NCBI RefSeq assembly: GCF_025950085.1
Contig: NZ_JAPDDS010000002.1
Location: 434,001-498,000 of the forward strand
Source of the DNA: Luteolibacter flavescens
Lineage (GTDB): Bacteria; Verrucomicrobiota; Verrucomicrobiia; Verrucomicrobiales; Akkermansiaceae
Direction of reading: 5' to 3'
Length of the DNA: 64,000 nucleotides
This document shows positions 26,451-34,852 of the stretch, piece by piece (position 1 is the first letter of the stretch; each line of letters opens with the position of its first letter). Under the pieces are notes generated by a model that ran no database searches, was not told where the DNA came from, and was given only the letters and a program-made list of their open reading frames with translations. A program made the position numbers and the translations under genes.

Positions 26451-27134
26451 ATGAGAGCTGCCGCCCTGCTTTGCCTGCTCGCGCTGCCCCTGTCCGCCGG
26501 GGAGACGCCGGAGGTGGTCGTGCCGCCCTGCTGCGCGGGGAACAGCCGCGCCGCTGCCATCCCGAGCGACCTCTTCACCGATCCCGCGAAGTGGACCTTC
26601 GCCGACCCGCAGGCGTGGAAATGGCGCGGCGAGGGGACTGACCGCGTGCTCCAACTCGTCGCCCAGTCGTCCGTAAAGCCGAAGTATCGCAGCCCGCTCA
26701 ATCTCGCCTGGTACGAGGGCAGGGAGTGGAAGGACTTCACCCTGACCGTAGAGGTGCGGCTGACGAAATTCGACGAGGGGAACAACGACCTCTGCATCGC
26801 CTTCGGCCGCGCCGGGGAGAGCCGCTTCTACTACGCCCACCTCGGCGAAAAGGCGGATGAGCCGCACCACCAGATCCACCTCGTGGACGATGCCGACCGC
26901 AAGCCCGTCACCAGCTTCCGCACCGCCGGCACGCCGTGGAAGGAGGGCGCTTGGCACACGGTGAAGATCGTTCGCAATACCGCCACCGGCGACATCGGCG
27001 TGTGGTTCGACGACATGGAAAAGCCGGTCCTGACCGCCCGGGACAAGACGCTCGACTGGGGCAAGATCGGCCTCGGCTCCTTCGACGACCTAGGTGAATT
27101 CCGGAACGTGAAAGTGAAGGGGACGTCGAGGTGA
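26451..27134 (+). CDS. Exported LamG/3-keto-disaccharide hydrolase-like protein
   Basis: A 227-residue exported protein. MRAAALLCLLALPLSAG is the signal peptide. The remainder is one jelly-roll (concanavalin-like) domain of the DUF1080 type. Seen features are WKDFTLTVEVRLTKFDEGNNDL for the first sheet, FYYAHLGEKADEPHHQIHLV, WHTVKIVRN and DWGKIGLGSFDD near the end. DUF1080 domains in this phylum bind or hydrolyse 3-keto-glycosides, but this one is short and its catalytic residues cannot be pinned down, so binding is equally possible. It is a single gene, divergent from the phosphatase gene. Confidence 0.8.
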   Translation: MRAAALLCLLALPLSAGETPEVVVPPCCAGNSRAAAIPSDLFTDPAKWTFADPQAWKWRGEGTDRVLQLVAQSSVKPKYRSPLNLAWYEGREWKDFTLTVEVRLTKFDEGNNDLCIAFGRAGESRFYYAHLGEKADEPHHQIHLVDDADRKPVTSFRTAGTPWKEGAWHTVKIVRNTATGDIGVWFDDMEKPVLTARDKTLDWGKIGLGSFDDLGEFRNVKVKGTSR

Positions 27135-27220
27135 AGCCGGGATCTCCGGGAGGCGCGGCTTTCACCCCGGCCTCAACAGCCGACCCTCAGCCCTGATGTG
27201 CTGCGGGAGACCGCGGCCGA

Positions 27221-28654
27221 TCACGGCAGGATCATGAACAGGCCGCCGGAGCTGGCCCAGTTCGCGACGGGTGCGGGGACCCAGCGACGCTCGTAGCTGG
27301 CACCCCAGGAGTCGGAGACGGCCAGCTCGTTGGTCGCCTCGTTGTAGCCGACGATCATGCAGATGTGGTGATTGTCGTTGATGGACTCGGTCTTGAGCAG
27401 GGCCTCGGTCTCGACGGCGATGTCCTGGGTCCACTTCGTCCAGTCCTTGATGCTCTTGCGCTTCGAGGTGTTGGCGTTGGCGATCTTGTTGTAGCCTTCC
27501 AGCGAGCGCATGGTCCACATGACCGGCACGCCCTGGTCGATGTAGCGCTTCACGTCGCGCACGCGGAGTTCCTTCACGCGCTCGTCCTTCGTGCGGCGGC
27601 CCTTGCTGCGGACCTGCTGGCGCACTTCCTCGAGGAGGAATTCCACGGAGGTGCCGCCGCCCATGCCGCTCTTGCCGACCATGGCGAGGAGATACATGTC
27701 CGCCTCGATGCCCGCGGCGCGCATGGCCCGCTCGAAGGTGGCGGGCACGCAGTAGCCCTTCGGCCCCTGGTTCACCATCGGGATCTGGCCGAGGTAAACG
27801 TCGCCGTTGCTCTCCTTCACCACGTCATTGAGCATGCGCTTGCGGAGGTCTCCGTCGCGCACCTTGGCGGTCTTGCCACCGGCGTCGGCGAGTTCCAGCG
27901 GCACGATGGACAGGGAGACGTATTCGCCTTCCTGGCTGGAGAGGATCAGCGAGTGGCCGTTCCAGTCCCAGCGGCTCACCTTACGGCGGGTCGCCCGCGA
28001 GTCGCCGAAGCGTTGCGAGGTGGGCTGGCCGAGCGCGCCGGTGATGGCGGAGAGGACGGCCTTTTCATCCGCGTCCATCGCCTTGGCGAGGCTTTCGGCG
28101 TCCGCGGTCGATTTGCCCTCGAAGTGCGACTCACCTTGGCCGACGCCGCTCTTGAAGTCGCCCTTGTTCGAGTAAACGGCGGACAGCACGCTCGCGTTGC
28201 CATCCTGGTCCGCGTAAAGCGCCACCGAGTAGGGGCGGGCGCCAAAGAGCCGGTAGGAATCGCCCGTGTAGTTCCGCCAGCTCGCGCTGTGTGATGTCTT
28301 CGACTCTTGGCCGAGGCCGAGGGCGGAGGCGATCTCGTTCGCATTCCGGACTTCGAAAGGAGTGCCGGAGAAAAGCTTGTGGCCGGCCATCTTGTCCAAC
28401 TTCCGCAGCTCGTCGGAGAGCGCCCACGCCTGCTTGTCAAAGCTGGTGCGATCCTCGCCCTGCAGCATGCCCGGCGCCACCTCGAAAAGCTTCCCATCCG
28501 ACTCACGGCGAAGGAGATAGCGCTCGCTCTTGATGCCCTCGAAGCGTGCCCGGATCGAGCCACCCTCGCCATCCTTCAGGACCCGCCATTCGCCGATGGC
28601 GGCGTGGAGATTCAGGGAGAGTGCCAGGGGAAGGCAGACGAGCATGGATTTCAT
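27221..28654 (-). CDS. Exported SHD1-like plus C39-like cysteine peptidase domain protein
   Basis: About 477 residues. MKSMLVCLPLALSLNLHA is a signal peptide. The first mature segment (EWRVLKDGEGGSIRARFEGI...LFEVAPGMLQGEDR) is an SHD1/SLA1-like barrel. The C-terminal about 190 residues form a papain-like C39 domain: QGPKGYCVPATF (Cys302), DNHHICMIVGYN (His429/430) and a D-x-W-G acid (SDSWG). The middle region is unassigned. Such domains cleave peptides or are inactive binders. The full catalytic set suggests activity in the periplasm or on the surface. The frame is open further upstream, and this ATG is chosen for the signal peptide. Confidence 0.8.
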   Translation of the reverse strand: MKSMLVCLPLALSLNLHAAIGEWRVLKDGEGGSIRARFEGIKSERYLLRRESDGKLFEVAPGMLQGEDRTSFDKQAWALSDELRKLDKMAGHKLFSGTPFEVRNANEIASALGLGQESKTSHSASWRNYTGDSYRLFGARPYSVALYADQDGNASVLSAVYSNKGDFKSGVGQGESHFEGKSTADAESLAKAMDADEKAVLSAITGALGQPTSQRFGDSRATRRKVSRWDWNGHSLILSSQEGEYVSLSIVPLELADAGGKTAKVRDGDLRKRMLNDVVKESNGDVYLGQIPMVNQGPKGYCVPATFERAMRAAGIEADMYLLAMVGKSGMGGGTSVEFLLEEVRQQVRSKGRRTKDERVKELRVRDVKRYIDQGVPVMWTMRSLEGYNKIANANTSKRKSIKDWTKWTQDIAVETEALLKTESINDNHHICMIVGYNEATNELAVSDSWGASYERRWVPAPVANWASSGGLFMILP

Positions 28655-28704
28655 TCCGCGGAGGCAAGCCGGTTTCACGGGGATTTCAACCCCATACCTC
28701 GGTG

Positions 28705-29196
28705 TTAGGTTGCAGCCTCGGAGAGAAGTTTTTGCAAGTCCAGTGGACGGGTGAACATCGCGAGGCCGCCGTCGGGCTGCCGTGGCCACTCGTCTTGCGG
28801 TCGGTCGCGGTAGAGTTCCACGCCATTCTGGTCCGGGTCGCGCAGGTAGATCGCCTCGCTCACGCCGTGGTCCGCGGCCCCGTCCAGCGGGATGCCGGCC
28901 TCCAGCACGCGGCGCAGCACTTTCCCCAATTCCGGCCGGTCGGGGAAGAGGATGGCGGTGTGGTAGAGGCCCGTGCGGCCCGGCGGCGGCGGGCTGCCCC
29001 CGAGGCTTTCCCAAGTATTCAGCCCGATGTGGTGGTGATACCCGCCTGCGGAAAGGAAGGCCGCCGCGTCGCCGAAGCGCTGCATCACCTGGAAGCCGAG
29101 GACATCGCGGTAGAAGCGGATCGAGCGCTCGAGGTCGGAGACCTTCAGGTGCACGTGGCCGATGCGGACGCGCGGATCGAGGACGGTGTCATTCAT
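28705..29196 (-). CDS. VOC-family (glyoxalase/dioxygenase) protein
   Basis: About 163 residues, cytosolic. Two betaalphabetabetabeta units of the vicinal-oxygen-chelate fold are visible: GHVHLKVSDLERSIRFYRDVLGF, and LYHTAILFPDRPELGKVL with a terminal AIYLRDPDQNGVELY. Metal-ligand positions His (GHVHL), His (LYHTA) and Glu (VELY) are present, as in extradiol dioxygenase (CatE-like) and glyoxalase members. The substrate cannot be read. ATG 29196 is preferred to the in-frame GTG at 29202. Confidence 0.9.
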   Translation of the reverse strand: MNDTVLDPRVRIGHVHLKVSDLERSIRFYRDVLGFQVMQRFGDAAAFLSAGGYHHHIGLNTWESLGGSPPPPGRTGLYHTAILFPDRPELGKVLRRVLEAGIPLDGAADHGVSEAIYLRDPDQNGVELYRDRPQDEWPRQPDGGLAMFTRPLDLQKLLSEAAT

Positions 29197-29280
29197 GGGC
29201 ACAGCCTACCGCGGCGGCCTGCCTCCCGGCCAATGCCGTCTGCTCAGGGTGAGCATGCCCGGACGGTCACGCTGGATGCG

Positions 29281-29308
29281 TTGACACCCGTGGCGGATTT
29301 GCTAGCGA
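29281..29308 (+). promoter_or_regulatory. Possible sigma-70 promoter
   Basis: TTGACA (29281-29286), a 16-base spacer and TAGCGA (29303-29308) precede the gene starting at 29315. The transcript would have almost no leader, which weakens the call. Confidence 0.3.
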
Positions 29309-29314
29309 CAGCAT

Positions 29315-30343
29315 ATGATTTTGAAATCGGCAGCACTTCTCTCCCTGATAACTGGTCTGTCCCTCGCCACCGCGCATGCCCGCACCTGGACGGATACCAC
29401 GGGCCGGAAGATCGAGGCGGACATCGTGCGGGTGGAGGGCGAGCAGGTGGTGCTGCAATTCAAGGGCAAGGAGGTGAAGCTCGCGCTGTCCAAGCTGAGC
29501 GAGGACGACCGGAAATTCGTCGTGGAGTGGAAGGAAACCGCGCCCGAGACGCCGGCGGCGGCACCCGCGGGCGCGCTCACCCTGTGCGGCACCGCGCTGA
29601 CGGCGGGCGGCACCGTGACCACCGTGCAGGAGCCGCTTTCCGCCGCCACGCTGAAGAAATTCGCAAAGGCGGATGCCAAGCCGACGCAGTTGAAGATTGC
29701 CATCGCGCTTCCTGCCGGATTCGACCCCGCCAAGCCCCAGCACGTCATGTGGGTGAGCGCGCCAATCAACAACGAGGGCGAGCGGAAGAGCGGCAACATC
29801 GGGGCCATGGGCGGCTATGCCGAGGCCGCCACGCAGGCGGGCTGGGTGATCATCGCAGCCGACACCGACCAAGGGAATGCCCGCCTGGAGGACAACCAGC
29901 GCAGCGAGGGCGGCGACCTCGCCGTGCACAAGCAGGCCATCGAAGCGCTGGTGAAGGCATGGCCTGCCGCGAAGACATGGAAATACGCCTGCTGCGGTTT
30001 TTCCGGCGGGGCGAAGGCCAGCTTCTACCGCGTGGGCCAGTTGCTCGACTCGGACCTCGCGGTGACGGGGCTTTTCCTCGGTGGCTGCAATCAGGACCTG
30101 ACGAACAGCGCGCGCGAGGAATCTGGCCTCCGCAAGTCCGGCCTGAAGAAGATCCGTGTCTATATCAGCAACGGGAAAACCGACGACATCTCCACCGTGG
30201 CGCACGCGACCAGTGTGAAGGACAGCGTGGAAGCGCAGGGATACGGCGAGGCGAAGCTGGAGGTCTTCGAAGGCGGCCACAGCATGAACCGCGAGAATTT
30301 CGTCAGCGCCATGGCTTGGTTCAAGGAAGCCCCGGCGAAGTGA
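29315..30343 (+). CDS. Exported SHD1-domain alpha/beta hydrolase
   Basis: A 342-residue exported protein. After the signal peptide (ending in ATAHA) comes an SHD1 barrel: RTWTDTTGRKIEADIVRVEG and VKLALSKLSEDDRKFV. An Ala-rich linker leads to an alpha/beta hydrolase fold with nucleophile elbow GFSGGAK, AADTDQGN, NGKTDDI as the likely acid region and the terminal His in EGGHSMN. The substrate is unknown; esterase/peptidase activity in the periplasm is plausible. It is followed after 68 bases by another small exported protein on the same strand. Confidence 0.85.
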   Translation: MILKSAALLSLITGLSLATAHARTWTDTTGRKIEADIVRVEGEQVVLQFKGKEVKLALSKLSEDDRKFVVEWKETAPETPAAAPAGALTLCGTALTAGGTVTTVQEPLSAATLKKFAKADAKPTQLKIAIALPAGFDPAKPQHVMWVSAPINNEGERKSGNIGAMGGYAEAATQAGWVIIAADTDQGNARLEDNQRSEGGDLAVHKQAIEALVKAWPAAKTWKYACCGFSGGAKASFYRVGQLLDSDLAVTGLFLGGCNQDLTNSAREESGLRKSGLKKIRVYISNGKTDDISTVAHATSVKDSVEAQGYGEAKLEVFEGGHSMNRENFVSAMAWFKEAPAK

Positions 30344-30411
30344 ATGCCGCGGCGGACGGCGGCGGGATCCTCCTTGCGCCGTCATGCATGTGGTGTCTTG
30401 GTAGCGGATAA

Positions 30412-30921
30412 ATGAAGACCATCGCCGCCATCCTGCTCACGCTGTCCGTGCCGGTGCTCGCGCAGACACCGGCACCCGCGCCACCACCCGTGGCGAAGCC
30501 CGCCGCGAGCCCATCGCTGAAGGCTCAGCTAGCGAAGTCACCGCTTTCCGGCATCATCATCCCCGAGGTCGTCTTCGACAAGGCGACGGTGGACGACGCG
30601 ATCACCGCGCTGACGAACCTGGTGGACACGCAGACGAAAGGCGGCGTGAAGCTCCAGTGGATCGACAAGGCATTCGACCGCAAGAAGTGGTCGCCTACCG
30701 TGACCATCACCGCGAAGGGCTTCTCCGCCGGCAAGCTGATGACCGAGATCCTCGATCAGGCCGGTCTGGAGGCCCGCCTCGAAGAGCACGCCATCGTCCT
30801 CAGCCCGAAGACCCGCGTCGTCGAGCGCCGGGTCATCCCCGCGGAGAAGACCGAGGCTCCGAAGCTCGACGGCGGGTCCACCCACCGCGACCAATTCCGC
30901 GATCCGCTCAAGCGGAAGTGA
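30412..30921 (+). CDS. Small exported STN/secretin-N-like protein
   Basis: A 169-residue protein with signal peptide MKTIAAILLTLSVPVLAQ and a Pro/Ala linker. The core (about 45-140) has the pattern IIIPEVVFDKATVDDAITALTNLV..., PTVTITAKGFSAGKLMTEIL and ARLEEHAIVLSP. This is the two-beta-alpha-beta unit of STN/N0-type domains seen in secretins and TonB transducers. The tail is charged. No secretin gene lies nearby, so the function is unknown. It shares the strand with the SHD1 hydrolase and may be co-transcribed. Confidence 0.65.
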   Translation: MKTIAAILLTLSVPVLAQTPAPAPPPVAKPAASPSLKAQLAKSPLSGIIIPEVVFDKATVDDAITALTNLVDTQTKGGVKLQWIDKAFDRKKWSPTVTITAKGFSAGKLMTEILDQAGLEARLEEHAIVLSPKTRVVERRVIPAEKTEAPKLDGGSTHRDQFRDPLKRK

Positions 30922-31042
30922 AAGCGTCTGGCGAAAAGGAGCCCGCGCATTCCCTCATTCACCGCTCGCCACGGGGGCTCTAGGCGGGCAGGGTCGGGGT
31001 GTCCCTGCGCCGGCGGTTCCCGGTGGCGCGGACATTTTCACC

Positions 31043-32155
31043 GTGAGCACGTTCCAACAACTCGGCATCCCCGCCGACCTCATCCAGGGTCTTGAAGAGC
31101 TCGGCATCACCACGCCGACGGAAGTCCAGCAGAAGGCCATCCCCTTCCTCATGCAGGATGGCGGCGATCTGGTCGCGCAGGCGCAGACCGGCACCGGGAA
31201 GACCGCGGCATTCGGCCTGCCGCTGCTGACGAAGGTGGATCCGAAGTCGAAGGAGATCCAGGGCCTCGTCATCGCGCCGACCCGCGAGCTGGCGAAGCAG
31301 ATCGGCAAGCAGCTCTTCCGCTTCACGAAGCACTCGGCGAAGATCTTCACCGAGGTCGTCAGCGGCGGGGACAAGATGGACCGCCAGATCGCCGCGCTGC
31401 AGCGGCCGACCCACATCGTGGTCGCCACGCCCGGCCGGCTGGTCGAGCTGGTGAAGCAGAAGGCGCTCTCGCTGGATGCCGTGCGCCACCTGGTGCTGGA
31501 TGAGGCGGACGAGATGCTGAGCATGGGCTTCAAGAAGGAGCTGGAGCAGATCATCGCCTGGACGCGCGGCCGTCGGAGCACGTGGCTCTTTTCCGCCACC
31601 TTCCCGGATGCCATCCACCAGCTCGTGCAGGGCTGCATGACCGGCACGCCGCAGCGGCTGACCATCGACCGCGCGCACGTGGTGAACCGCGATATCGACC
31701 ACCGCTTCGCTGTCTGCCCGCGGGACGAGAAGGCGGAGTTCATCGCCAGCTATCTGGAGAGCCGCGGTGAAGAGCGCGGCCTCGTCTTCTGCCGCACGAA
31801 GGCCGGGGCGATCACGCTCGGCAAGGTGCTGGCAAAGCACGGCGTGCCGGTGGACGTGCTGCAGGGCGACCTGACCCAGCCGGAGCGGGACAAGGTGATG
31901 CGCTCCTTCAAGAAGGGCCGCACCCGCGTGCTCGTCGCCACGGACGTCGTCGCGCGCGGCATCGATGTCGATGGCCTCGCCTTCGTCTTCCACCACCAGC
32001 CGCCGGACCAGCTCGAGTACTATACCCACCGTAGCGGACGCACCGCGCGCGCGGGGAAGAAGGGGGTCTCCATCACGCTCATCGAGCCCCGCGAGCGGGC
32101 AAAGCTGGAGCGCATTGGCCGGGAGCTCGGCGTGCACTTCCGCGAGATGCGTTGA
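31043..32155 (+). CDS. DEAD-box RNA helicase (minimal core)
   Basis: A 370-residue helicase starting at GTG 31043. The Q motif is STFQQLGIPADLIQGLEELG. Motif I is AQTGTGKTAAF, Ia PTRELAKQ, Ib TPGRL, II DEAD, III SAT, and VI HRSGRTARAGKKG. All core motifs are intact, but there is almost no C-terminal extension (it ends in VHFREMR), unlike the CsdA or RhlE types. It unwinds short RNA duplexes in ribosome assembly or mRNA decay. A clear hairpin at 32184-32207 probably terminates it. Confidence 0.95.
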   Translation: MSTFQQLGIPADLIQGLEELGITTPTEVQQKAIPFLMQDGGDLVAQAQTGTGKTAAFGLPLLTKVDPKSKEIQGLVIAPTRELAKQIGKQLFRFTKHSAKIFTEVVSGGDKMDRQIAALQRPTHIVVATPGRLVELVKQKALSLDAVRHLVLDEADEMLSMGFKKELEQIIAWTRGRRSTWLFSATFPDAIHQLVQGCMTGTPQRLTIDRAHVVNRDIDHRFAVCPRDEKAEFIASYLESRGEERGLVFCRTKAGAITLGKVLAKHGVPVDVLQGDLTQPERDKVMRSFKKGRTRVLVATDVVARGIDVDGLAFVFHHQPPDQLEYYTHRSGRTARAGKKGVSITLIEPRERAKLERIGRELGVHFREMR

Positions 32156-32183
32156 AGGCAGCCGCTCCATCCGGATACGAAAA

Positions 32184-32207
32184 GGGGCCGCACACTCATG
32201 CGGCCCC
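32184..32207. terminator. Hairpin terminator after the helicase gene
   Basis: A perfect 9-bp stem, GGGGCCGCA/TGCGGCCCC, encloses the loop CACTCA, 28 bases past the helicase stop. It is preceded by AAAA; no long T-run follows on the plus strand, so it could act in both directions. Confidence 0.6.
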
Positions 32208-32379
32208 AATGAATTTCGTCATGAAATTTTCATACCCTCATGGGCCGGAGCCCCTTCGGATGAGCAGAAGGTGACCGAAAACGACGGTTTTGTCATGTCC
32301 CCAAGATTTGGGACACGGCGGGGAGGTGCCGTGGCTGCGGCATCTTGCCGCAAGCCTGCACGCTCCTAGGCCATGGGCC
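32208..32379. other. Intergenic region with three small palindromes
   Basis: Between the helicase hairpin and the phosphotransferase stop lie ATGAAATTTTCAT (32221-32233, perfect 6-1-6 palindrome), AAAAC-GACG-GTTTT (about 32278-32291) and TGTCCCCAAGATTTGGGACA (about 32296-32315, one bulged base). No reading frame of note is seen. The last hairpin may end the minus-strand phosphotransferase transcript. Confidence 0.4.
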
Positions 32380-33258
32380 TCAATCTCCCAACTCTTCCAG
32401 CCACTCCAGCCGGAAGCGCAGCCGCTCCTGCCGCTCCGGGGAGGGGGCCGGGTAGAGGATGGGATACCACGCCGTCATCACCGCCGCGCGGGCGATCATG
32501 CTTTGCCACAGGGCCTTGCGATCCAGGCTGCCGCCCGCCGACTGGTAGGCCTCGAGAATGCGGTCCGCGGTATCGTCGTCCTTATCAATGATGCGGGCGT
32601 TCCAGATGATCGATCCCAGGTCCCACTCGACCGGGCCGGCGAAGGTATCCTCCCAATCCGTCCACAGCAGGCCATCGGTCGTGTTCATCAGGTTGCCGGC
32701 ATGCGCGTCGCCGTGCAGCGGCCGATGAGGAAGAGGCGCGAGGACATTCACCGAGTGCGTGAGGTGACGGTCCAGCATTTCCAAGGTCGGCCTCGGGAAC
32801 ACGCCCCGGTGCTCCAAGGTCTCCAGCAGGTGGATCGCTTCCGTGATGATGGCAAGCTGGGGCAGCGGTTCTGCGAAGGTATCCAGCACCTTGTGGCAGT
32901 GGAAGAGGGTGCGTCCCACGGCTTCCGGCTCCGGCGCTTCATCGACGCGCGTGACGAAGCGCCAGAAATTGATCGGGTAGCCGAGATGCTCGTGCGGCCC
33001 CGGCGGAATGTCCGGGTGCATCGGGATCACCGGTGCGCCGCCCTTTGCCAGATGCTGCGCCACCGCATTCTCCCGCGCGAACCACGCCGTCCCCTGCCGC
33101 GGCCCGTCGCAATCCTGCACCACCCGCGCGACCAGCGTCTCCGTCAGGCGGAGCACCAGCGTATTCGCATCCTGCAGGATCTCACAGCGGTCCGGCACGA
33201 TGCCATGGGCGATCGCCGTCTCGGTCGCGGCGCGGATGGGGAGGTCGGTGGCGGGCAT
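32380..33258 (-). CDS. APH-family phosphotransferase
   Basis: A 292-residue cytosolic kinase-like enzyme. The Brenner motif is PLHGDAHAGNLM, with catalytic Asp, and the metal site is LLWTDWEDTFAGPVEWDLGS. These are the hallmarks of the aminoglycoside phosphotransferase/choline kinase fold. The N-lobe is less conserved (TLVLRLTETLVARVV). The substrate could be an antibiotic, a sugar or another small molecule; genomic context gives none. It has the normal length for the family and is transcribed alone. Confidence 0.88.
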   Translation of the reverse strand: MPATDLPIRAATETAIAHGIVPDRCEILQDANTLVLRLTETLVARVVQDCDGPRQGTAWFARENAVAQHLAKGGAPVIPMHPDIPPGPHEHLGYPINFWRFVTRVDEAPEPEAVGRTLFHCHKVLDTFAEPLPQLAIITEAIHLLETLEHRGVFPRPTLEMLDRHLTHSVNVLAPLPHRPLHGDAHAGNLMNTTDGLLWTDWEDTFAGPVEWDLGSIIWNARIIDKDDDTADRILEAYQSAGGSLDRKALWQSMIARAAVMTAWYPILYPAPSPERQERLRFRLEWLEELGD

Positions 33259-33421
33259 GGCGTGTTGACTTGTTGCCCATCCCCTCCCAACCGTCGATTG
33301 CGATCCGACGGAATGATGGCGTCCAAATCCGTCGCTTCCTAGACGGTCGGACTATCGACGGTGCGGTAGCGGAAATTACCTTAGCCAAGCTGGAGAAAAA
33401 TCGGATGGCTTCCAGTGTTGG
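33259..33421. repeat. Gap with repeated CCGTCGAT/ATCGACGG half-sites
   Basis: No gene. CCGTCGAT (33289-33296) is mirrored by ATCGACGG (33354-33361), and further ATCCGACGG and ATCCGTCG copies lie between. It may be a cruciform or a decayed element. Confidence 0.3.
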
Positions 33422-33724
33422 CTACTCCCTTTTCCGCGGAACAGTGAGGCAAGCCAAACCTGTAAGGGCGCTGGTCACCAACAGTCCGGCGACATATCGA
33501 GGCCAATCCATCATAGCAGGAGTGGTCCTGAAGGTGGCAATAACATCCGGCATTCCCTCGGGTGTTGGGACAGGTTGACTATCCTCGTAAAAACCGCCGC
33601 GGAATATGAACGCTCGGTCCATTTGGGATCGTGGGAGGTTAGGAGTGCAACGGGGAGCGTACATACTTTGGAAGATCACCAACAGCAGACCCGCGATTAA
33701 CACATTTTTCGTTCGTCGATCCAT
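33422..33724 (-). CDS. Hypothetical small membrane protein
   Basis: A 100-residue protein with two predicted membrane helices (NVLIAGLLLVIFQSMY, and YVAGLLVTSALTGLACLTV) separated by about 45 polar residues that should face the periplasm. It has a short basic C-terminus (PRKRE). I do not recognise the family. Base use is slightly less GC-rich than its neighbours. It is divergent from the carboxymuconolactone decarboxylase-like gene, with 91 bases between starts. The ECF41-type promoter at 33778 is oriented away from it. Confidence 0.6.
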   Translation of the reverse strand: MDRRTKNVLIAGLLLVIFQSMYAPRCTPNLPRSQMDRAFIFRGGFYEDSQPVPTPEGMPDVIATFRTTPAMMDWPRYVAGLLVTSALTGLACLTVPRKRE

Positions 33725-33777
33725 TGTTCATCTAACCAAGTTGATGGTGAAGAAATTTGCCATGTTTTTCGACTCGC

Positions 33778-33804
33778 TGTCACAAACTGCCCGCCTGCCC
33801 CGTC
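33778..33804 (+). promoter_or_regulatory. ECF41-type promoter (TGTCACA-N16-CGTC)
   Basis: TGTCACA (33778-33784) and CGTC (33801-33804) are separated by exactly 16 bases, the published ECF41 -35/-10 signature. The site is 11 bases before the decarboxylase-like gene, and an ECF41 sigma gene lies 1 kb downstream. Confidence 0.75.
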
Positions 33805-33815
33805 ATCCCGGGTGT

Positions 33816-34292
33816 ATGGAAACCAATACCACTCCCGACACGACGAAGGCCCGACTTGAACATTGGAAGGCGGCGCCGGAGGTCATGAAGGCGATGCTTG
33901 CGCTGGAGCAGACCGTGCGCGGCGCGGGGATCAATCCGGTGCAGCTCGAGTTCATCAAGCTCCGCGCCTCGCAGATCAATGGCTGCGCCTTCTGCATGAA
34001 CCTGCATTTCAACGATGCGGTGAAGGCGGGCGTGAGCGCGCAGCGCCTGCATCTGCTGCCGGTGTGGCGCGAGGCGGCGCATCTCTACTCGCCGGCGGAG
34101 CGCGCGGTGCTGGCGTGGACGGAGCAGCTCACGCGCTTGCCCGGCGGCCATGTGAGCGACGGGGATTTTGCGGGGATCAAGGAGCACTTCGACGACGAGC
34201 AAGTCACCCGGATCACCCTCGCCATCGCCGCAATCAATGCGTGGAATCGCTTCGGAGTGGGATTCCGCCTGCCGGTGGAGGCTGTTGTTTGA
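33816..34292 (+). CDS. Carboxymuconolactone decarboxylase/AhpD-like protein
   Basis: A 158-residue helical protein. RLEHWKAAPEVMKAMLALE opens the fold, and NGCAFCMNLH (Cys57, Cys60, His64) is the AhpD-type peroxidase/disulfide active site. The C-terminal AAINAWNRFGVGFRLPV is typical of the family. The role is probably peroxide or thiol redox defence. The start METNTT is chosen by family length. It is the well-known partner ('COE' gene) of ECF41 sigma factors and has an exact ECF41 promoter immediately upstream. With transcription starting a few bases after CGTC, the mRNA leader would be nearly absent. Confidence 0.9.
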   Translation: METNTTPDTTKARLEHWKAAPEVMKAMLALEQTVRGAGINPVQLEFIKLRASQINGCAFCMNLHFNDAVKAGVSAQRLHLLPVWREAAHLYSPAERAVLAWTEQLTRLPGGHVSDGDFAGIKEHFDDEQVTRITLAIAAINAWNRFGVGFRLPVEAVV

Positions 34293-34307
34293 TGAATGGA
34301 CGGAGCG

Positions 34308-34667
34308 TCATTTCTTCGCTCCCGGATCCTGAGCGTGGACGAATACGACTGAGAAGGGGATCTTCTCCTTCTCAAGTGCCATGATGGATTTGACCAAGAC
34401 AGCAGACCCTTCTGGCGAAGGATTTTCACCGGCGGTCATCACCAGACGTGGAAACATTTTCTTCCGGGCAAGTTCACGAGCGAATACCAGAAAGGACTTG
34501 GTGTCCTTGAATATCCGACCTGAATCACTTTCGAGGGATCCGGTTGCCGAGATTTCAACGAGGTAGCCTTCGCCTCTCTGGTCGAGATCGGGATCCAACA
34601 ACACCGCGCTGGCAAAATGAGCCGAGACAAAAAGCAGTGAAGCAAATCGGAGGATCGTGTTTTTCAT
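34308..34667 (-). CDS. Hypothetical exported protein (119 aa)
   Basis: MKNTILRFASLLFVSAHFASA is a signal peptide. The mature part is small: a strand pair with GEGYLVEISATGSL, a helix FLVFARELARKK, the strand RLVMTAGENPSPEG, a helix VLVKSIMALEKEKIP and a last strand SVVFVH. The alternation resembles the periplasmic ExbD-type fold, but the identity is too weak to name. It lies between the two ECF41 module genes on the opposite strand, convergent with the decarboxylase-like gene. The start at 34667 is preferred to an in-frame 34724 because of the signal peptide. Confidence 0.6.
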   Translation of the reverse strand: MKNTILRFASLLFVSAHFASAVLLDPDLDQRGEGYLVEISATGSLESDSGRIFKDTKSFLVFARELARKKMFPRLVMTAGENPSPEGSAVLVKSIMALEKEKIPFSVVFVHAQDPGAKK

Positions 34668-34725
34668 GATTGGAGAGATGAAGGGATCACATTGCCTTGT
34701 CGCTATCAAAAACGACGACTTCACA

Positions 34726-34752
34726 TGTCACGGATCGTCGCCGATTCCCGTG
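34726..34752 (+). promoter_or_regulatory. Second ECF41-like promoter (TGTCACG-N16-CGTG)
   Basis: TGTCACG (34726-34732), a spacer of exactly 16 bases and CGTG (34749-34752) differ from the consensus at two positions. The site points toward the sigma gene (start 34853) and suggests autoregulation. Confidence 0.5.
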
Positions 34753-34852
34753 CCTCAGTGGTGTCACCACCACGACCACGGCGGGTGATGAGCGCCGCTC
34801 TGCATTTCCTGACCCCCGGCCCCTGAATCCCGACCCCTCGCCTTTCCCACCC

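Noticed and set aside
34801..34852. CCTGA-CCCCCG-CCCCT direct repeat just before the ECF41 sigma start
   Set aside because: Low-complexity pyrimidine-rich sequence with only two imperfect copies; not convincing as a regulatory element.
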